Assembly (NCBI RefSeq): GCF_036330325.1
Contig: NZ_JAZDRO010000002.1
Location: forward strand, 62,001-126,000
Reading direction: 5' to 3'
Length of the DNA: 64,000 nucleotides
Source of the DNA: Hyphobacterium marinum
GTDB taxonomy: Bacteria; Pseudomonadota; Alphaproteobacteria; Caulobacterales; Maricaulaceae
The notes beneath the pieces were generated by a model. That model was not told the DNA's origin. It searched no databases and saw only the letters and a list, made by a program, of their open reading frames with translations. The translations under genes were made by a program, and so were the position numbers. How positions within the stretch are numbered: position 1 is the first letter of the stretch; each line of letters begins with the position of its first letter. Of the stretch, positions 32,654 to 40,415 are shown piece by piece.

Positions 32654-33177
32654 AACTGCTGCTGACCGTGATGAGCGCCTTCTGTCTGATGCTCCCTGCC
32701 GCAATTGCGCAGGACGCGGAACCCCTGCCGCCCCGCGTCGTGGCTATTGACGGAAATGTCTGGATCGCCGGCCAGCCGAGCGAAGCCATGTTCGCAGCCT
32801 GGGCCGAGGCCGGAGCCACAACAGTGGTCAATTTGCGCACGGCCCGCGAGAACGGCGAGGTGTCATTTGATGGCGCGGTCGCCGCGGCCGAGCACGGCCT
32901 GGCCTATTCGGCCATGGAAACGGGGTACGAGGCCGGATACTCGCCCGAAATGGTCGCGGCGCTGACTGATATTCTCGACGCGGCACAGGGACCGGTCGTG
33001 CTGCATTGCGCGTCGGGAACGCGCGCGGCCAACCTTTATACTGCCTACCGGATCGAACGCGGCGACCTGGCCCCCGAGGATGCCGCAGAGGCGCACCTCG
33101 CCCCGCACACCGACCTCAATCCCGAAATCATGCGCATGCTGTCCCCGCGCTATGCCGCGGCCTTTCCCGCCGAATAG
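32650..33177 (+). CDS. Exported protein tyrosine/dual-specificity phosphatase-like protein
   Basis: 175 residues. Signal peptide MKLLLTVMSAFCLMLPAAIA. The mature part has a cysteine-phosphatase fold: VWIAGQPSEAMFAAWAEAGATTVVNLRTARE at the start and the P loop HC-ASGT-R with Cys120 and Arg125 (VVLHCASGTRAANLY). It resembles the beta-lactamase-hydrolase-like/TIGR01244 proteins with a periplasmic or membrane target. The gene overlaps the ELM1 gene by ATGA, hence translational coupling. The pairing of an ELM1-like glycosyltransferase-fold protein with an exported phosphatase is noted, with no function offered. Confidence 0.85.
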   Translation: MKLLLTVMSAFCLMLPAAIAQDAEPLPPRVVAIDGNVWIAGQPSEAMFAAWAEAGATTVVNLRTARENGEVSFDGAVAAAEHGLAYSAMETGYEAGYSPEMVAALTDILDAAQGPVVLHCASGTRAANLYTAYRIERGDLAPEDAAEAHLAPHTDLNPEIMRMLSPRYAAAFPAE

Positions 33178-33262
33178 GCACCAGATGCTTGAGCCCGCCG
33201 GGCCCGCATCCTAACTAGCCAGCCAGACCCACCGCCAACCGATTCCGTCCGGAGCCCGACCC

Positions 33263-34228
33263 ATGTCCGATACCCGCCACAGCAAAGTCCTGATCATCGG
33301 CTCCGGCGCGGCCGGTTATACCGCCGCCATCTACGCGGCACGCGCCATGCTAAAGCCGACCCTGATTGCCGGGCTGCAGCCGGGCGGACAGCTGACCATC
33401 ACAACCGATGTCGAGAATTATCCGGGCTTCGCTGACGTGATCCAGGGTCCCTGGCTGATGGAACAGATGCGCGCCCAGGCCGAACATGTCGGGACGGACA
33501 TTGTTTCGGACATTATCGTGAAGGCGGACCTGGAGACGACGCCCTTCCGGCTGACCGGGGATTCCGGAACAGTCTACACCGCCGATTCCGTCATTATCGC
33601 GACCGGGGCCAGCGCGAAATGGCTGGGACTGGAGTCCGAGCAGAAATTCCAGGGTTTCGGGGTTTCCGCGTGTGCGACGTGTGACGGCTTTTTCTACCGC
33701 GACAAGGAAGTCTTCGTGATCGGCGGCGGCAATACCGCCGTGGAGGAAGCGCTGTTCCTCACCAATTTTGCCAGCAAGGTCACGCTGGTTCACCGGCGCG
33801 AGGCGCTGCGCGCGGAAAAAGTGATGCAGGACCGCCTATTCAAACACCCCAAGATCGAAGTGGTCTGGAACCACGTGCTGGAAGAGATTACCGGCGACAC
33901 CAATCCGCCTGGCGTCACTGGCGTGCGGCTGAAGGATGTCGTGTCGGGCGAGATCCAGGAGCGCAAGGCCGACGGCGTGTTCATAGCCATCGGCCACGCG
34001 CCAGCGACCGAGCTCTTCACCGAAGCCCTGGAAACCAAGGATGGTGGGTATCTGGTGACCAAACCGGATTCGACGGCGACCTCCATCCCCGGCGTGTTTG
34101 CGGCCGGTGATGTCACCGACGATGTCTTCCGTCAGGCGGTCACGGCTGCAGGCATGGGATGCATGGCGGCGCTCGAAGCCGAGCGCTATCTCGCCGCCCG
34201 CGACGAACCTGCCCAGGCCGCTGAGTAG
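33263..34228 (+). CDS. trxB: Thioredoxin-disulfide reductase
   Basis: 321 residues. FAD-binding GSGAAGYTAAIYAARA near 13-28, the redox pair CATC at 137-140 (ACATCDGFFYRDKE), NADPH-binding IGGGNTAVEEALFL, and the closing FAD motif FAAGDVTDDVFRQAVTAAGMGCMAALEAERYL. It keeps thioredoxin reduced in the cytoplasm using NADPH. Single gene, 85 bp after the phosphatase gene and followed by a spacer of about 150 bp. Confidence 0.97.
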   Translation: MSDTRHSKVLIIGSGAAGYTAAIYAARAMLKPTLIAGLQPGGQLTITTDVENYPGFADVIQGPWLMEQMRAQAEHVGTDIVSDIIVKADLETTPFRLTGDSGTVYTADSVIIATGASAKWLGLESEQKFQGFGVSACATCDGFFYRDKEVFVIGGGNTAVEEALFLTNFASKVTLVHRREALRAEKVMQDRLFKHPKIEVVWNHVLEEITGDTNPPGVTGVRLKDVVSGEIQERKADGVFIAIGHAPATELFTEALETKDGGYLVTKPDSTATSIPGVFAAGDVTDDVFRQAVTAAGMGCMAALEAERYLAARDEPAQAAE

Positions 34229-34378
34229 CCGCTCTTTCTTCCAAGGGGGGAATGGCACCGGGTCATTTCCGGTCGACACGCGCCTTTCTTGAATTTAAGG
34301 CCTGCGCAACGCTGCCGGAACGGCTGGCGGTTCAAAGACGCTCGCAACATTTCTGCTCCTCGTGCCAGAGAGACCGAC

Positions 34379-35503
34379 ATGATTGAACTGATCACCGCCC
34401 TTGCCCTTGCGACGTCGCCGGCCAGCGACGTGCCGCCCGCTTTCGTCCGTCCGGAAACCAGCACGTCACACCAGGGTCCCACCGTTGATTACTCGACCTG
34501 GACTGCCCTTTTGCGCGATATTGTCCTGGACGTCGGCCTGTCCGACCGTCAGGCCCCGCAGCGTGTGGTCCTGACCGGAACGCGGATCAACACCGGCAAT
34601 GACAGCCGCTACCGGTTCGAAGGCAACCGGGTCGCCTATCACCTGATGTCGGACGAATACCAGGCCGCGATCAGCGAATACCGCCGCGACCTGGAAACCC
34701 TGCCTGACCGGGTGGACTTCACCCGGATGAGTTCCGATGAGCAGCTCGCCTACTGGCTGAATTTGCACAATGTCGCCGTGATCGAGCAGATCATGCTGGC
34801 TTATCCGGTCGTGCGGCTGAACCGCCTGAATGCGCCGGGTACGAATGAGCGGCTGTACGACGCGAAAATCCTGACCGTGGCCGGGCAGAACCTCAGTTTG
34901 AACGATATCCGGCTCGGCATCGTCTACAGCCAGTGGGATGACCCCCGGGTGATGTACGGCTTTCACAACGGCTCCATCGGTGGACCGAATATCCGCCGCT
35001 CGGCCTTCACCGGCAGTGATGTCTGGCGTCAGCTCGAGTCCAATGCGGCCGAATTCATCAACTCGCTGCGCGGGATCGAGATCGACCGTGACGAGCTTGA
35101 AATCTCCCACCTCTATGCCGAAGCCCGCGAGTATTTCTTCCCGGACTGGCCGAACGATATCCGCAGTCATTTGCGGGCATTCGCGGTCGACACGGCGGCC
35201 GACGAAGTCAATGACGGCGGTCCGATTGACGCCGACGTCGAGGAATGGGGCGTCGCTGACCTGATCAACGGATCGCGCCGCTGCACGGGCGGTGCCGGCG
35301 ATCTCCAGCTCCAGACCTATATCGGTGACCATGTGCGGACGTCGGGGTCCTGCGCCAACATGCCCGCGAACGCCCAGATCCTGGTCAACCATGTCATCGA
35401 ACGCCGCCGCGAACTGATCCGCAACGGGGCCTATGGCCGCGTCTATGTTCGCGACGTGCCGACCAATGATCCCGATGAGGCCGGCGACACGAGCGGCGAA
35501 TAG
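34379..35503 (+). CDS. DUF547 domain secreted protein
   Basis: 374 residues. Short N-terminal signal (MIELITALALATSPASDVPP). The DUF547 domain covers about 65-290: QLAYWLNLHNVAVIEQIMLAYPVVRLNR, LNDIRLGIVYSQWDDPRVMYGFHNGSIGGPNI (family N/C-G-S-GCP replaced by H-N-GSIGGP), and EFINSLRGIEIDRDELEISHLYAEAREYF. The tail about 300-374 has two Cys (RRCTGGAG and SGSCANMPAN). Function is unknown for the family. Start ATG at 34379 is preferred over 34289 because the hydrophobic leader starts there and a GAGAGA site lies upstream. Confidence 0.82.
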   Translation: MIELITALALATSPASDVPPAFVRPETSTSHQGPTVDYSTWTALLRDIVLDVGLSDRQAPQRVVLTGTRINTGNDSRYRFEGNRVAYHLMSDEYQAAISEYRRDLETLPDRVDFTRMSSDEQLAYWLNLHNVAVIEQIMLAYPVVRLNRLNAPGTNERLYDAKILTVAGQNLSLNDIRLGIVYSQWDDPRVMYGFHNGSIGGPNIRRSAFTGSDVWRQLESNAAEFINSLRGIEIDRDELEISHLYAEAREYFFPDWPNDIRSHLRAFAVDTAADEVNDGGPIDADVEEWGVADLINGSRRCTGGAGDLQLQTYIGDHVRTSGSCANMPANAQILVNHVIERRRELIRNGAYGRVYVRDVPTNDPDEAGDTSGE

Positions 35504-35589
35504 GTCAACGCCTTCCGTTTACCGCTCCGGAGCGAGGGGCTAGGCTTTGGTGTTCCGCCAAAACCGATGTCTCTCGCCTGGAGCAATCC

Positions 35590-36588
35590 ATGAAAGCACG
35601 CACGATAGCCGGCATGCCGGTAAACCCCATCGGGCTGGGATGCATGGGCCTGTCCGCCTTCTATGGCCCCCCGACCGATCATGCCGACGCGATCGCGCTG
35701 ATACAGGCCGCCGTGGACATGGGCGTGGACCATTTCGACACCGCCGAAATGTACGGTATGGGTCACAATGAAAAGCTGCTGGGCGAGGCGCTGGAAGGCC
35801 GCCGCGACACGGTTCGCATCGCGACCAAGTTCGGCCCGCTGTTCCAGACCGATGCCGACGGCAAGATCACCGGGACCTATATCGACGGAAGCCCGGCCAA
35901 TATGCGCCGCGCGGTCGAGAACTCCCTGAAATACCTGCGCACCGAGACCATCGACATCTACTATCTTCACCGCGTCGACCCGAATGTCCCGATCGAGGAG
36001 ACAGTCGGCGCGATGTCCGAACTGGTTGCCGAAGGCAAGGTCCGGGCACTGGGCCTCTCCGAGCCCTCTGGCGAGACCCTGAAAAAGGCCCACGCCACGC
36101 ACCCGATCGCAGCGGTACAGAGCGAATATTCGATCTTTTCGCGCGATATCGAACAGACGCTTTTCCCGGCCTTGCGGGAAACCGGCGCGACGCTCGTCGC
36201 CTATTCACCCCTGGGGCGGGGCATGCTGACTGGCAAGTTCACCCGCGAGAACAAGCCTGACGCCAAGAACGATTTCCGCAATCCGGAACGGATGCCGCGC
36301 TTCGCCGAAGGCGCTTTCGAGGCCAATCTCGCGCTTGTCGAGGAAGTCCAGGGTATCGGGAAGGAGATCGGGGCCAGTGCAGGCCAGGTCGCACTCGCCT
36401 GGGTGCTGGGGCGCGGTGAGGATATCGTCACCATTCCCGGTACGACAAAGCTGGCCAATCTGACCCATAATCAGGGGGCCCGTGACGTGCACCTGTCGGA
36501 GAGCCAGACTGCACGGCTCGACCGCCTGGCCGACCAGGTTGTCGGCACGCGCTATAACGAACAGGGCATGTCCGCGATCAACCGCTAA
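35590..36588 (+). CDS. Aldo/keto reductase
   Basis: 332 residues, one AKR TIM barrel. Catalytic tetrad: Asp and Tyr in FDTAEMYGMG, Lys in IATKFG, His in IYYLHRVDPN. C-terminal NADPH-binding IPGTTKLANLTHNQGARDVHLSESQTARLDRL. It resembles the YakC/IolS-like AKR group reducing small aldehydes. Ribosome site AGCAATCC before ATG is weak. A 13-bp-stem terminator follows (36592). Substrate unknown. Confidence 0.9.
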   Translation: MKARTIAGMPVNPIGLGCMGLSAFYGPPTDHADAIALIQAAVDMGVDHFDTAEMYGMGHNEKLLGEALEGRRDTVRIATKFGPLFQTDADGKITGTYIDGSPANMRRAVENSLKYLRTETIDIYYLHRVDPNVPIEETVGAMSELVAEGKVRALGLSEPSGETLKKAHATHPIAAVQSEYSIFSRDIEQTLFPALRETGATLVAYSPLGRGMLTGKFTRENKPDAKNDFRNPERMPRFAEGAFEANLALVEEVQGIGKEIGASAGQVALAWVLGRGEDIVTIPGTTKLANLTHNQGARDVHLSESQTARLDRLADQVVGTRYNEQGMSAINR

Positions 36589-36591
36589 GGA

Positions 36592-36622
36592 AAAGGGCGG
36601 GCGGATGAACCGCCCGCCCTTT
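36592..36622. terminator. Strong bidirectional terminator between the reductase and the acidic protein
   Basis: AAAGGGCGGGCGG at 36592-36604 pairs perfectly with 36610-36622 around ATGAA. A runs precede and T runs follow on both strands, so it ends both converging transcripts (36588 stop and 36644 stop). Confidence 0.9.
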
Positions 36623-36643
36623 CATAATCCGGTGCGGAAAGCC

Positions 36644-36967
36644 TTAGTTTTCCGGCGTGGATTCGGGTTCGACTTCTTCGGTCGTTTCGGTGTGCTCGGC
36701 CGTATCGTCTTGGGCGATCGGCTCGGCATCCACCGCATCAGCGGCTTCGGTCACTTCGGCAGCGGCTTCGACCGGAGCAGTGGCGTCCTCGGAAACAACG
36801 GTTTCCTCGGTGACGGTTTCCATGCTCGCCGGCACGGCTTCGGCGGCCTGGGCCGCTTCGGCATCCTGCGCGAAGGCAGAGAACAGATTGGTGTGGTTGA
36901 CGGTCAGGCTGGCGGCACCGATCACGAACATCGAGACGGCGGTGGCAATCAGAAGGCGGGTGCGCAT
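36644..36967 (-). CDS. Small exported acidic, low-complexity protein
   Basis: 107 residues. MRTRLLIATAVSMFVIGAASLTVN is a hydrophobic leader or membrane anchor; the rest is Ala/Glu/Thr/Val/Asp-rich (EAAQAAEAVPASMETVTEETVVSEDATAPVEAAAEVTEA...) and without globular pattern, a likely disordered periplasmic tail. Nothing like a known family. Composition alone makes it a reasonable gene rather than a firm one; its start ATG at 36967 and the terminator downstream support it. Confidence 0.65.
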   Translation of the reverse strand: MRTRLLIATAVSMFVIGAASLTVNHTNLFSAFAQDAEAAQAAEAVPASMETVTEETVVSEDATAPVEAAAEVTEAADAVDAEPIAQDDTAEHTETTEEVEPESTPEN

Positions 36968-37185
36968 GGCGCGTTTAGTCCTGGAAGTAGTGTTGGCCTC
37001 GCGCCCTCGGCGCGCGACCGCGACTCCCGGTTCTCGGAAAATCGCGGGCGGGACATGCGCCTCTCCGTGACGATTTGCAAGAGGCCGGAACGGCAGTAAC
37101 AATATTTGATCAGTTTGCCCCGGCGGTGCGTTCACTTGACCGGCTCCGCGCCACACCCCAACAAGGGAATGGGGAGAAAATCGCG

Positions 37186-38079
37186 ATGGATTGGGACAAG
37201 CTGAAATCCTTTCATGCGGCAGCAGAAGCCGGCTCCCTGACCGGGGCTGCCGACGCACTGCGCCTGTCGCAATCTGCAGTCAGCCGCCAGATCGCCGCGC
37301 TGGAGGACGATCTCGGCGTCAAGCTCTTCCACCGCCATGCGCGCGGACTGATTCCGACCGAGCCGGGCCGTCTCCTCTACAAGGCCGCCCACGATATTTC
37401 CGCCAAGGTGGCGCTGGCCGAAGCAATGGTGACCGACAGCCGTGACAAGCCGTCCGGTGATCTGCGCGTGACGGCGCCACTGGCGATGGGCGCAATCTGG
37501 TTGACGCCCCGTCTGGCGGCATTCAATGCGGCCTATCCCGATATCCGGATTCACCTGCTGCTCGATGACCGAGAACTCGACATTGCCGGACTGGAAGCGG
37601 ACTGCGCCATCCGGCCCTGGCCATCGACCCAGAACGACCTGATCCAGCGCAAGCTGATGAGCGTCCGCCAGCACATGTATGCCAGCCGCTCCTATCTGGA
37701 CCGGAAAGGGGCCCCGAAGTCTGCGGCCGACCTGTCAGACCATGCCATCATTCACTATGGCCCGCCCCATCTTGCCCCGATTCCGCATCTCGACTGGGCC
37801 GCAAAGGCGGGCCTGAAGGAGGGCGAGCCGATGCGGCCACCCGCCGTTGAAGCCAACTCCATCATGGCGATCATGAAGGCGGCGGAAGCGGGACTCGGGA
37901 TTGCCGGCCTGCCGGACTATGTCACGCGCGGGAATGATCGCCTGATGCGGGTTTTGCCTGACCTGGAAGGGCCGCCTTTCGAAGTCTATTTCGTCTATCC
38001 GGCCGAGCTGCGCGGAACCAGCCGCGTGACCGCCTTCCGGGAATTCCTGCTGGCCGAAGCCCGCCGCGACGAGCCCTGA
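37186..38079 (+). CDS. LysR family transcriptional regulator
   Basis: 297 residues. N-terminal HTH: DWDKLKSFHAAAEAGSLTGAADALRLSQSAVSRQIAALEDDLGVKLFHRHARGLIPTEPGRLLYKAA. The rest is a LysR effector-binding domain (PSGDLRVTAPLAMGAIWLTPRLAAFNAAYPDIRIHLLLDDRELDIAGLEADCAIRPWPSTQNDLIQRKL). Start ATG at 37186 gives the standard N-terminus. No divergent target gene is close: upstream is the acidic protein gene, which ends far away. Effector and targets unknown. Confidence 0.92.
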   Translation: MDWDKLKSFHAAAEAGSLTGAADALRLSQSAVSRQIAALEDDLGVKLFHRHARGLIPTEPGRLLYKAAHDISAKVALAEAMVTDSRDKPSGDLRVTAPLAMGAIWLTPRLAAFNAAYPDIRIHLLLDDRELDIAGLEADCAIRPWPSTQNDLIQRKLMSVRQHMYASRSYLDRKGAPKSAADLSDHAIIHYGPPHLAPIPHLDWAAKAGLKEGEPMRPPAVEANSIMAIMKAAEAGLGIAGLPDYVTRGNDRLMRVLPDLEGPPFEVYFVYPAELRGTSRVTAFREFLLAEARRDEP

Positions 38080-38378
38080 TTCCAAAGGCCAACCCCGGCA
38101 TTGCTGCACTGCCGCAAAAATGCATAGCGGGCTTGTCTGATTGGCTCTGGTGAATTTGCGGAAGCAGGCGCATATACCCCCTCGAACACGGGCGGCGAGC
38201 CGCTCACGTTCCCTTCGAGTTTGCATACTGTCTCCTCCCCGACACATGTATGCGAAAAGCGCCGGCCCATCCCTCCCCTTCAGGGCCCGCGCATTTTCTT
38301 TCTGGCATTGACCAGACAGAAAAGCCCCCGAGGTCTGATCCTCGGGGGCTTTATTTTTTCCAGCTCTGGTGACTGAAG
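38080..38378. other. 299-bp gap without a protein gene, holding a strong terminator
   Basis: Between the LysR stop and the dps stop. No reading frame here shows a protein-like pattern. The last part is a terminator (38321-38360). The first 240 bp is unassigned: it could hold the 3' end of the LysR message or a small RNA ending at the terminator. Confidence 0.6.
38321..38360. terminator. Strong bidirectional terminator near dps
   Basis: AAAGCCCCCGAGG at 38321-38333 pairs perfectly over 13 bp with 38340-38352 around TCTGAT; TATTTTTT follows on the plus strand and TTTCTG on the minus strand. It ends dps on the minus strand. Confidence 0.9.
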
Positions 38379-38846
38379 TCAGCCCAGTGTCGAGCGCAGC
38401 ATCCAGGCGGTTTTCTCGTGCGCATTGATGCGCGGAGCGAGGACATCGGCGGTCGCCTCGTCACCGTGCTCGTCGGCGAGTTCCAGCGCTTTGCGGATGG
38501 TCGCCACGACAGCCTCATGGCCCTTCATCAGGTCGGCGATCATGTCATCGGCCTTGGTCGCTTCGGCATCAGAATCCAGCGAGGCGGCCTTCGCCATCGC
38601 GGCGTAGGAATTCGGAGCCTTCGGGCCCAGCGCGCGAACCCGCTCGGCGATCTCGTCGGTGGCGGTCCACAACTCGTTATACTGGGTCTCGAACAGCGTG
38701 TGCAGATCGTGAAAGCGCGGTCCGGTAACATTCCAGTGATAGGCGTGCGTCTTGAAATAGAGCGCATAGGTGTCGGCCAGAACGGCGGTCACGGCATCGG
38801 CCATCGTGCCGCGCTGCTCTTCGCTCAGTCCCATATTGATGCTCAT
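38379..38846 (-). CDS. dps: Dps-family ferritin-like DNA-protection protein
   Basis: 155 residues of ferritin-like four-helix bundle. The ferroxidase residues are clear: YFKTHAYHWNVTGPRFHDLHTLFETQYNELWTATDEIAERVRALG. Dps dodecamers store iron and shield DNA from peroxide. Start ATG at 38846 matches the family N-terminus. A perfect AT-rich inverted repeat (38932-38957) lies upstream and is a candidate operator. aspC-like gene precedes it on the same strand, 119 bp away. Confidence 0.94.
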   Translation of the reverse strand: MSINMGLSEEQRGTMADAVTAVLADTYALYFKTHAYHWNVTGPRFHDLHTLFETQYNELWTATDEIAERVRALGPKAPNSYAAMAKAASLDSDAEATKADDMIADLMKGHEAVVATIRKALELADEHGDEATADVLAPRINAHEKTAWMLRSTLG

Positions 38847-38931
38847 GTCGGCGTCTCCTCGGTCAGTTGTTCGGCGGGAAGGAATCTCTCTCCGTTCAAC
38901 ACCCATATGGGCATCGATGTTTCATAGATCA

Positions 38932-38957
38932 AATGATGAATATCTCTATTCATCATT
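38932..38957 (-). promoter_or_regulatory. Perfect AT-rich inverted repeat upstream of dps
   Basis: Arms AATGATGAATA (38932-38942) and its complement TATTCATCATT (38947-38957) flank a TCTC centre. It lies 86-111 bp before the dps start in otherwise GC-rich DNA. Its size and symmetry fit a dimeric repressor such as Fur, Mur or a peroxide sensor; the aminotransferase stop lies just beyond, so it could also act as a weak terminator, but the stem is AT-rich. Confidence 0.55.
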
Positions 38958-38965
38958 GAAAATAT

Positions 38966-40174
38966 CTATTTCGATAGCCCTGCACAGAACCGGCGGATGC
39001 GCTGACCCGCTTCAATCAGCGCGTCATCATCGGTCGCATAGGAGAGCCGGAAGGCGGGCGCTGACCCGAAGGCCGTTCCCGGCACCACGGCCACGCCCTC
39101 GGCCTCCAGCAAGGCATCACAGAATTCGATGTCGGTTTCCAACCGCTTGCCGTGGGGGGCAGTGCGGCCAATGGCTTCGGAACAGTCCACAAAGATATAG
39201 AAGGCTCCGTTCGGCGTAACAGCATGCAGGCCGTCAGCCTCCGCGATATCGGCCAACATCCGGTCACGGCGCGCCCTGAAGGCATCATTGCGTGCTTTCA
39301 GGAAGTCCATCGGGCCTTCCAGCGCAGCAACAGCCGCCCACTGGCTGATCGAGCAGGCATTCGACGTAGTTTGCGAGATGACCTTGCCCATGGCCTTGAT
39401 CAGGTCTTTTGGCCCCCCCGCATAGCCGATCCGCCACCCGGTCATCGAGAAGGCCTTTGACACCCCATTGGTCGTCAGTGTGCGCTCATAAAGGCGGGGT
39501 TCGACCTGGGCCACTGTCTTCACGGTGAAACCGTCATAGACGATATGCTCATACATATCGTCGGTCATGACCATGACGTGTGGATGGCGCAGGAGCACCT
39601 CCGTCAGCGCCTTGATCTCTTCGGGTGTGTATCCGGCCCCCGTCGGATTGGAGGGCGAGTTGAAGACGAACCATTTCGTCTTCGGATTAATGGCGGCGTC
39701 GAGATCGGCCGGCGTCAGCTTGAATCCATTTTCCACTTTCGCCGGCGCGATCACCGGCGTTCCCCCGGCGAGCTTCACCATGTCGGGATAGGAGACCCAG
39801 TAGGGTGCCGGGATAACGACCTCGTCGCCCGGATTGAGGGTTGCGGTAAAGGCGTTGAAGAGAATCGGCTTGCCACCCGGTGCGACTGTGACCTGGTCGA
39901 GACCATAGTCGAGACCGTTCTCGCGCTTGAACTTCGCAGTGATGGCGGCCTTCAGCTCCGGAATGCCGTCGACAGCGGTGTAGCGTGTCTTGTTCGCGCG
40001 GATCGCCGCGATGGCGGCGTCCTTGATGTGGTCGGGCGTATCGAAGTCCGGCTCGCCTGCCCCCAGCCCGATGACATCGACACCGGCCGCTTTCAACTCG
40101 CGCGCCTTCTGGGTCACGGCCAGGGTCGCGGACGGCTGGACGCGCGACAGCGCTTCGGACGGCACGATCTTCAT
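38966..40174 (-). CDS. aspC: Pyridoxal-phosphate aspartate/aromatic aminotransferase
   Basis: 402 residues, fold type I aminotransferase of the AspC/AatA (I-beta) group: QPSATLAVTQKARELKAAGVDVIGLGAGEPDFDTPDHI, SNPTGAGYTPEEI, DDMYEHIVYDGF, and the PLP Lys in SKAFSMTGWRIGYAGGP. The alphaproteobacterial enzyme makes aspartate from oxaloacetate and glutamate. Start ATG at 40174 aligns with the family; a more upstream codon at 40240 adds an unlikely basic leader. Divergent from the sortase-target gene. Confidence 0.93.
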   Translation of the reverse strand: MKIVPSEALSRVQPSATLAVTQKARELKAAGVDVIGLGAGEPDFDTPDHIKDAAIAAIRANKTRYTAVDGIPELKAAITAKFKRENGLDYGLDQVTVAPGGKPILFNAFTATLNPGDEVVIPAPYWVSYPDMVKLAGGTPVIAPAKVENGFKLTPADLDAAINPKTKWFVFNSPSNPTGAGYTPEEIKALTEVLLRHPHVMVMTDDMYEHIVYDGFTVKTVAQVEPRLYERTLTTNGVSKAFSMTGWRIGYAGGPKDLIKAMGKVISQTTSNACSISQWAAVAALEGPMDFLKARNDAFRARRDRMLADIAEADGLHAVTPNGAFYIFVDCSEAIGRTAPHGKRLETDIEFCDALLEAEGVAVVPGTAFGSAPAFRLSYATDDDALIEAGQRIRRFCAGLSK

Positions 40175-40415
40175 ATGGCGGGGTCTCCGGGCAAACAGTC
40201 TCTTGGCGCGCAACCTAGCGATCCGGGTGAGAAGGTCCAATCCTACCGGCGCCCTGTCGCCTCAATTGTCCAAAGATTGCCGCAACATTCTTCACATTGC
40301 CCCGAACGTGCCCTTCGCCCGTCCGATCCGCCGTTCAGCTTCATGAACGGGAGAGAGAAAAGGACGTTCCGGGTCGCAATTGCCGCGATATCGGAACGGG
40401 ACAAGGGGAAGGGAC

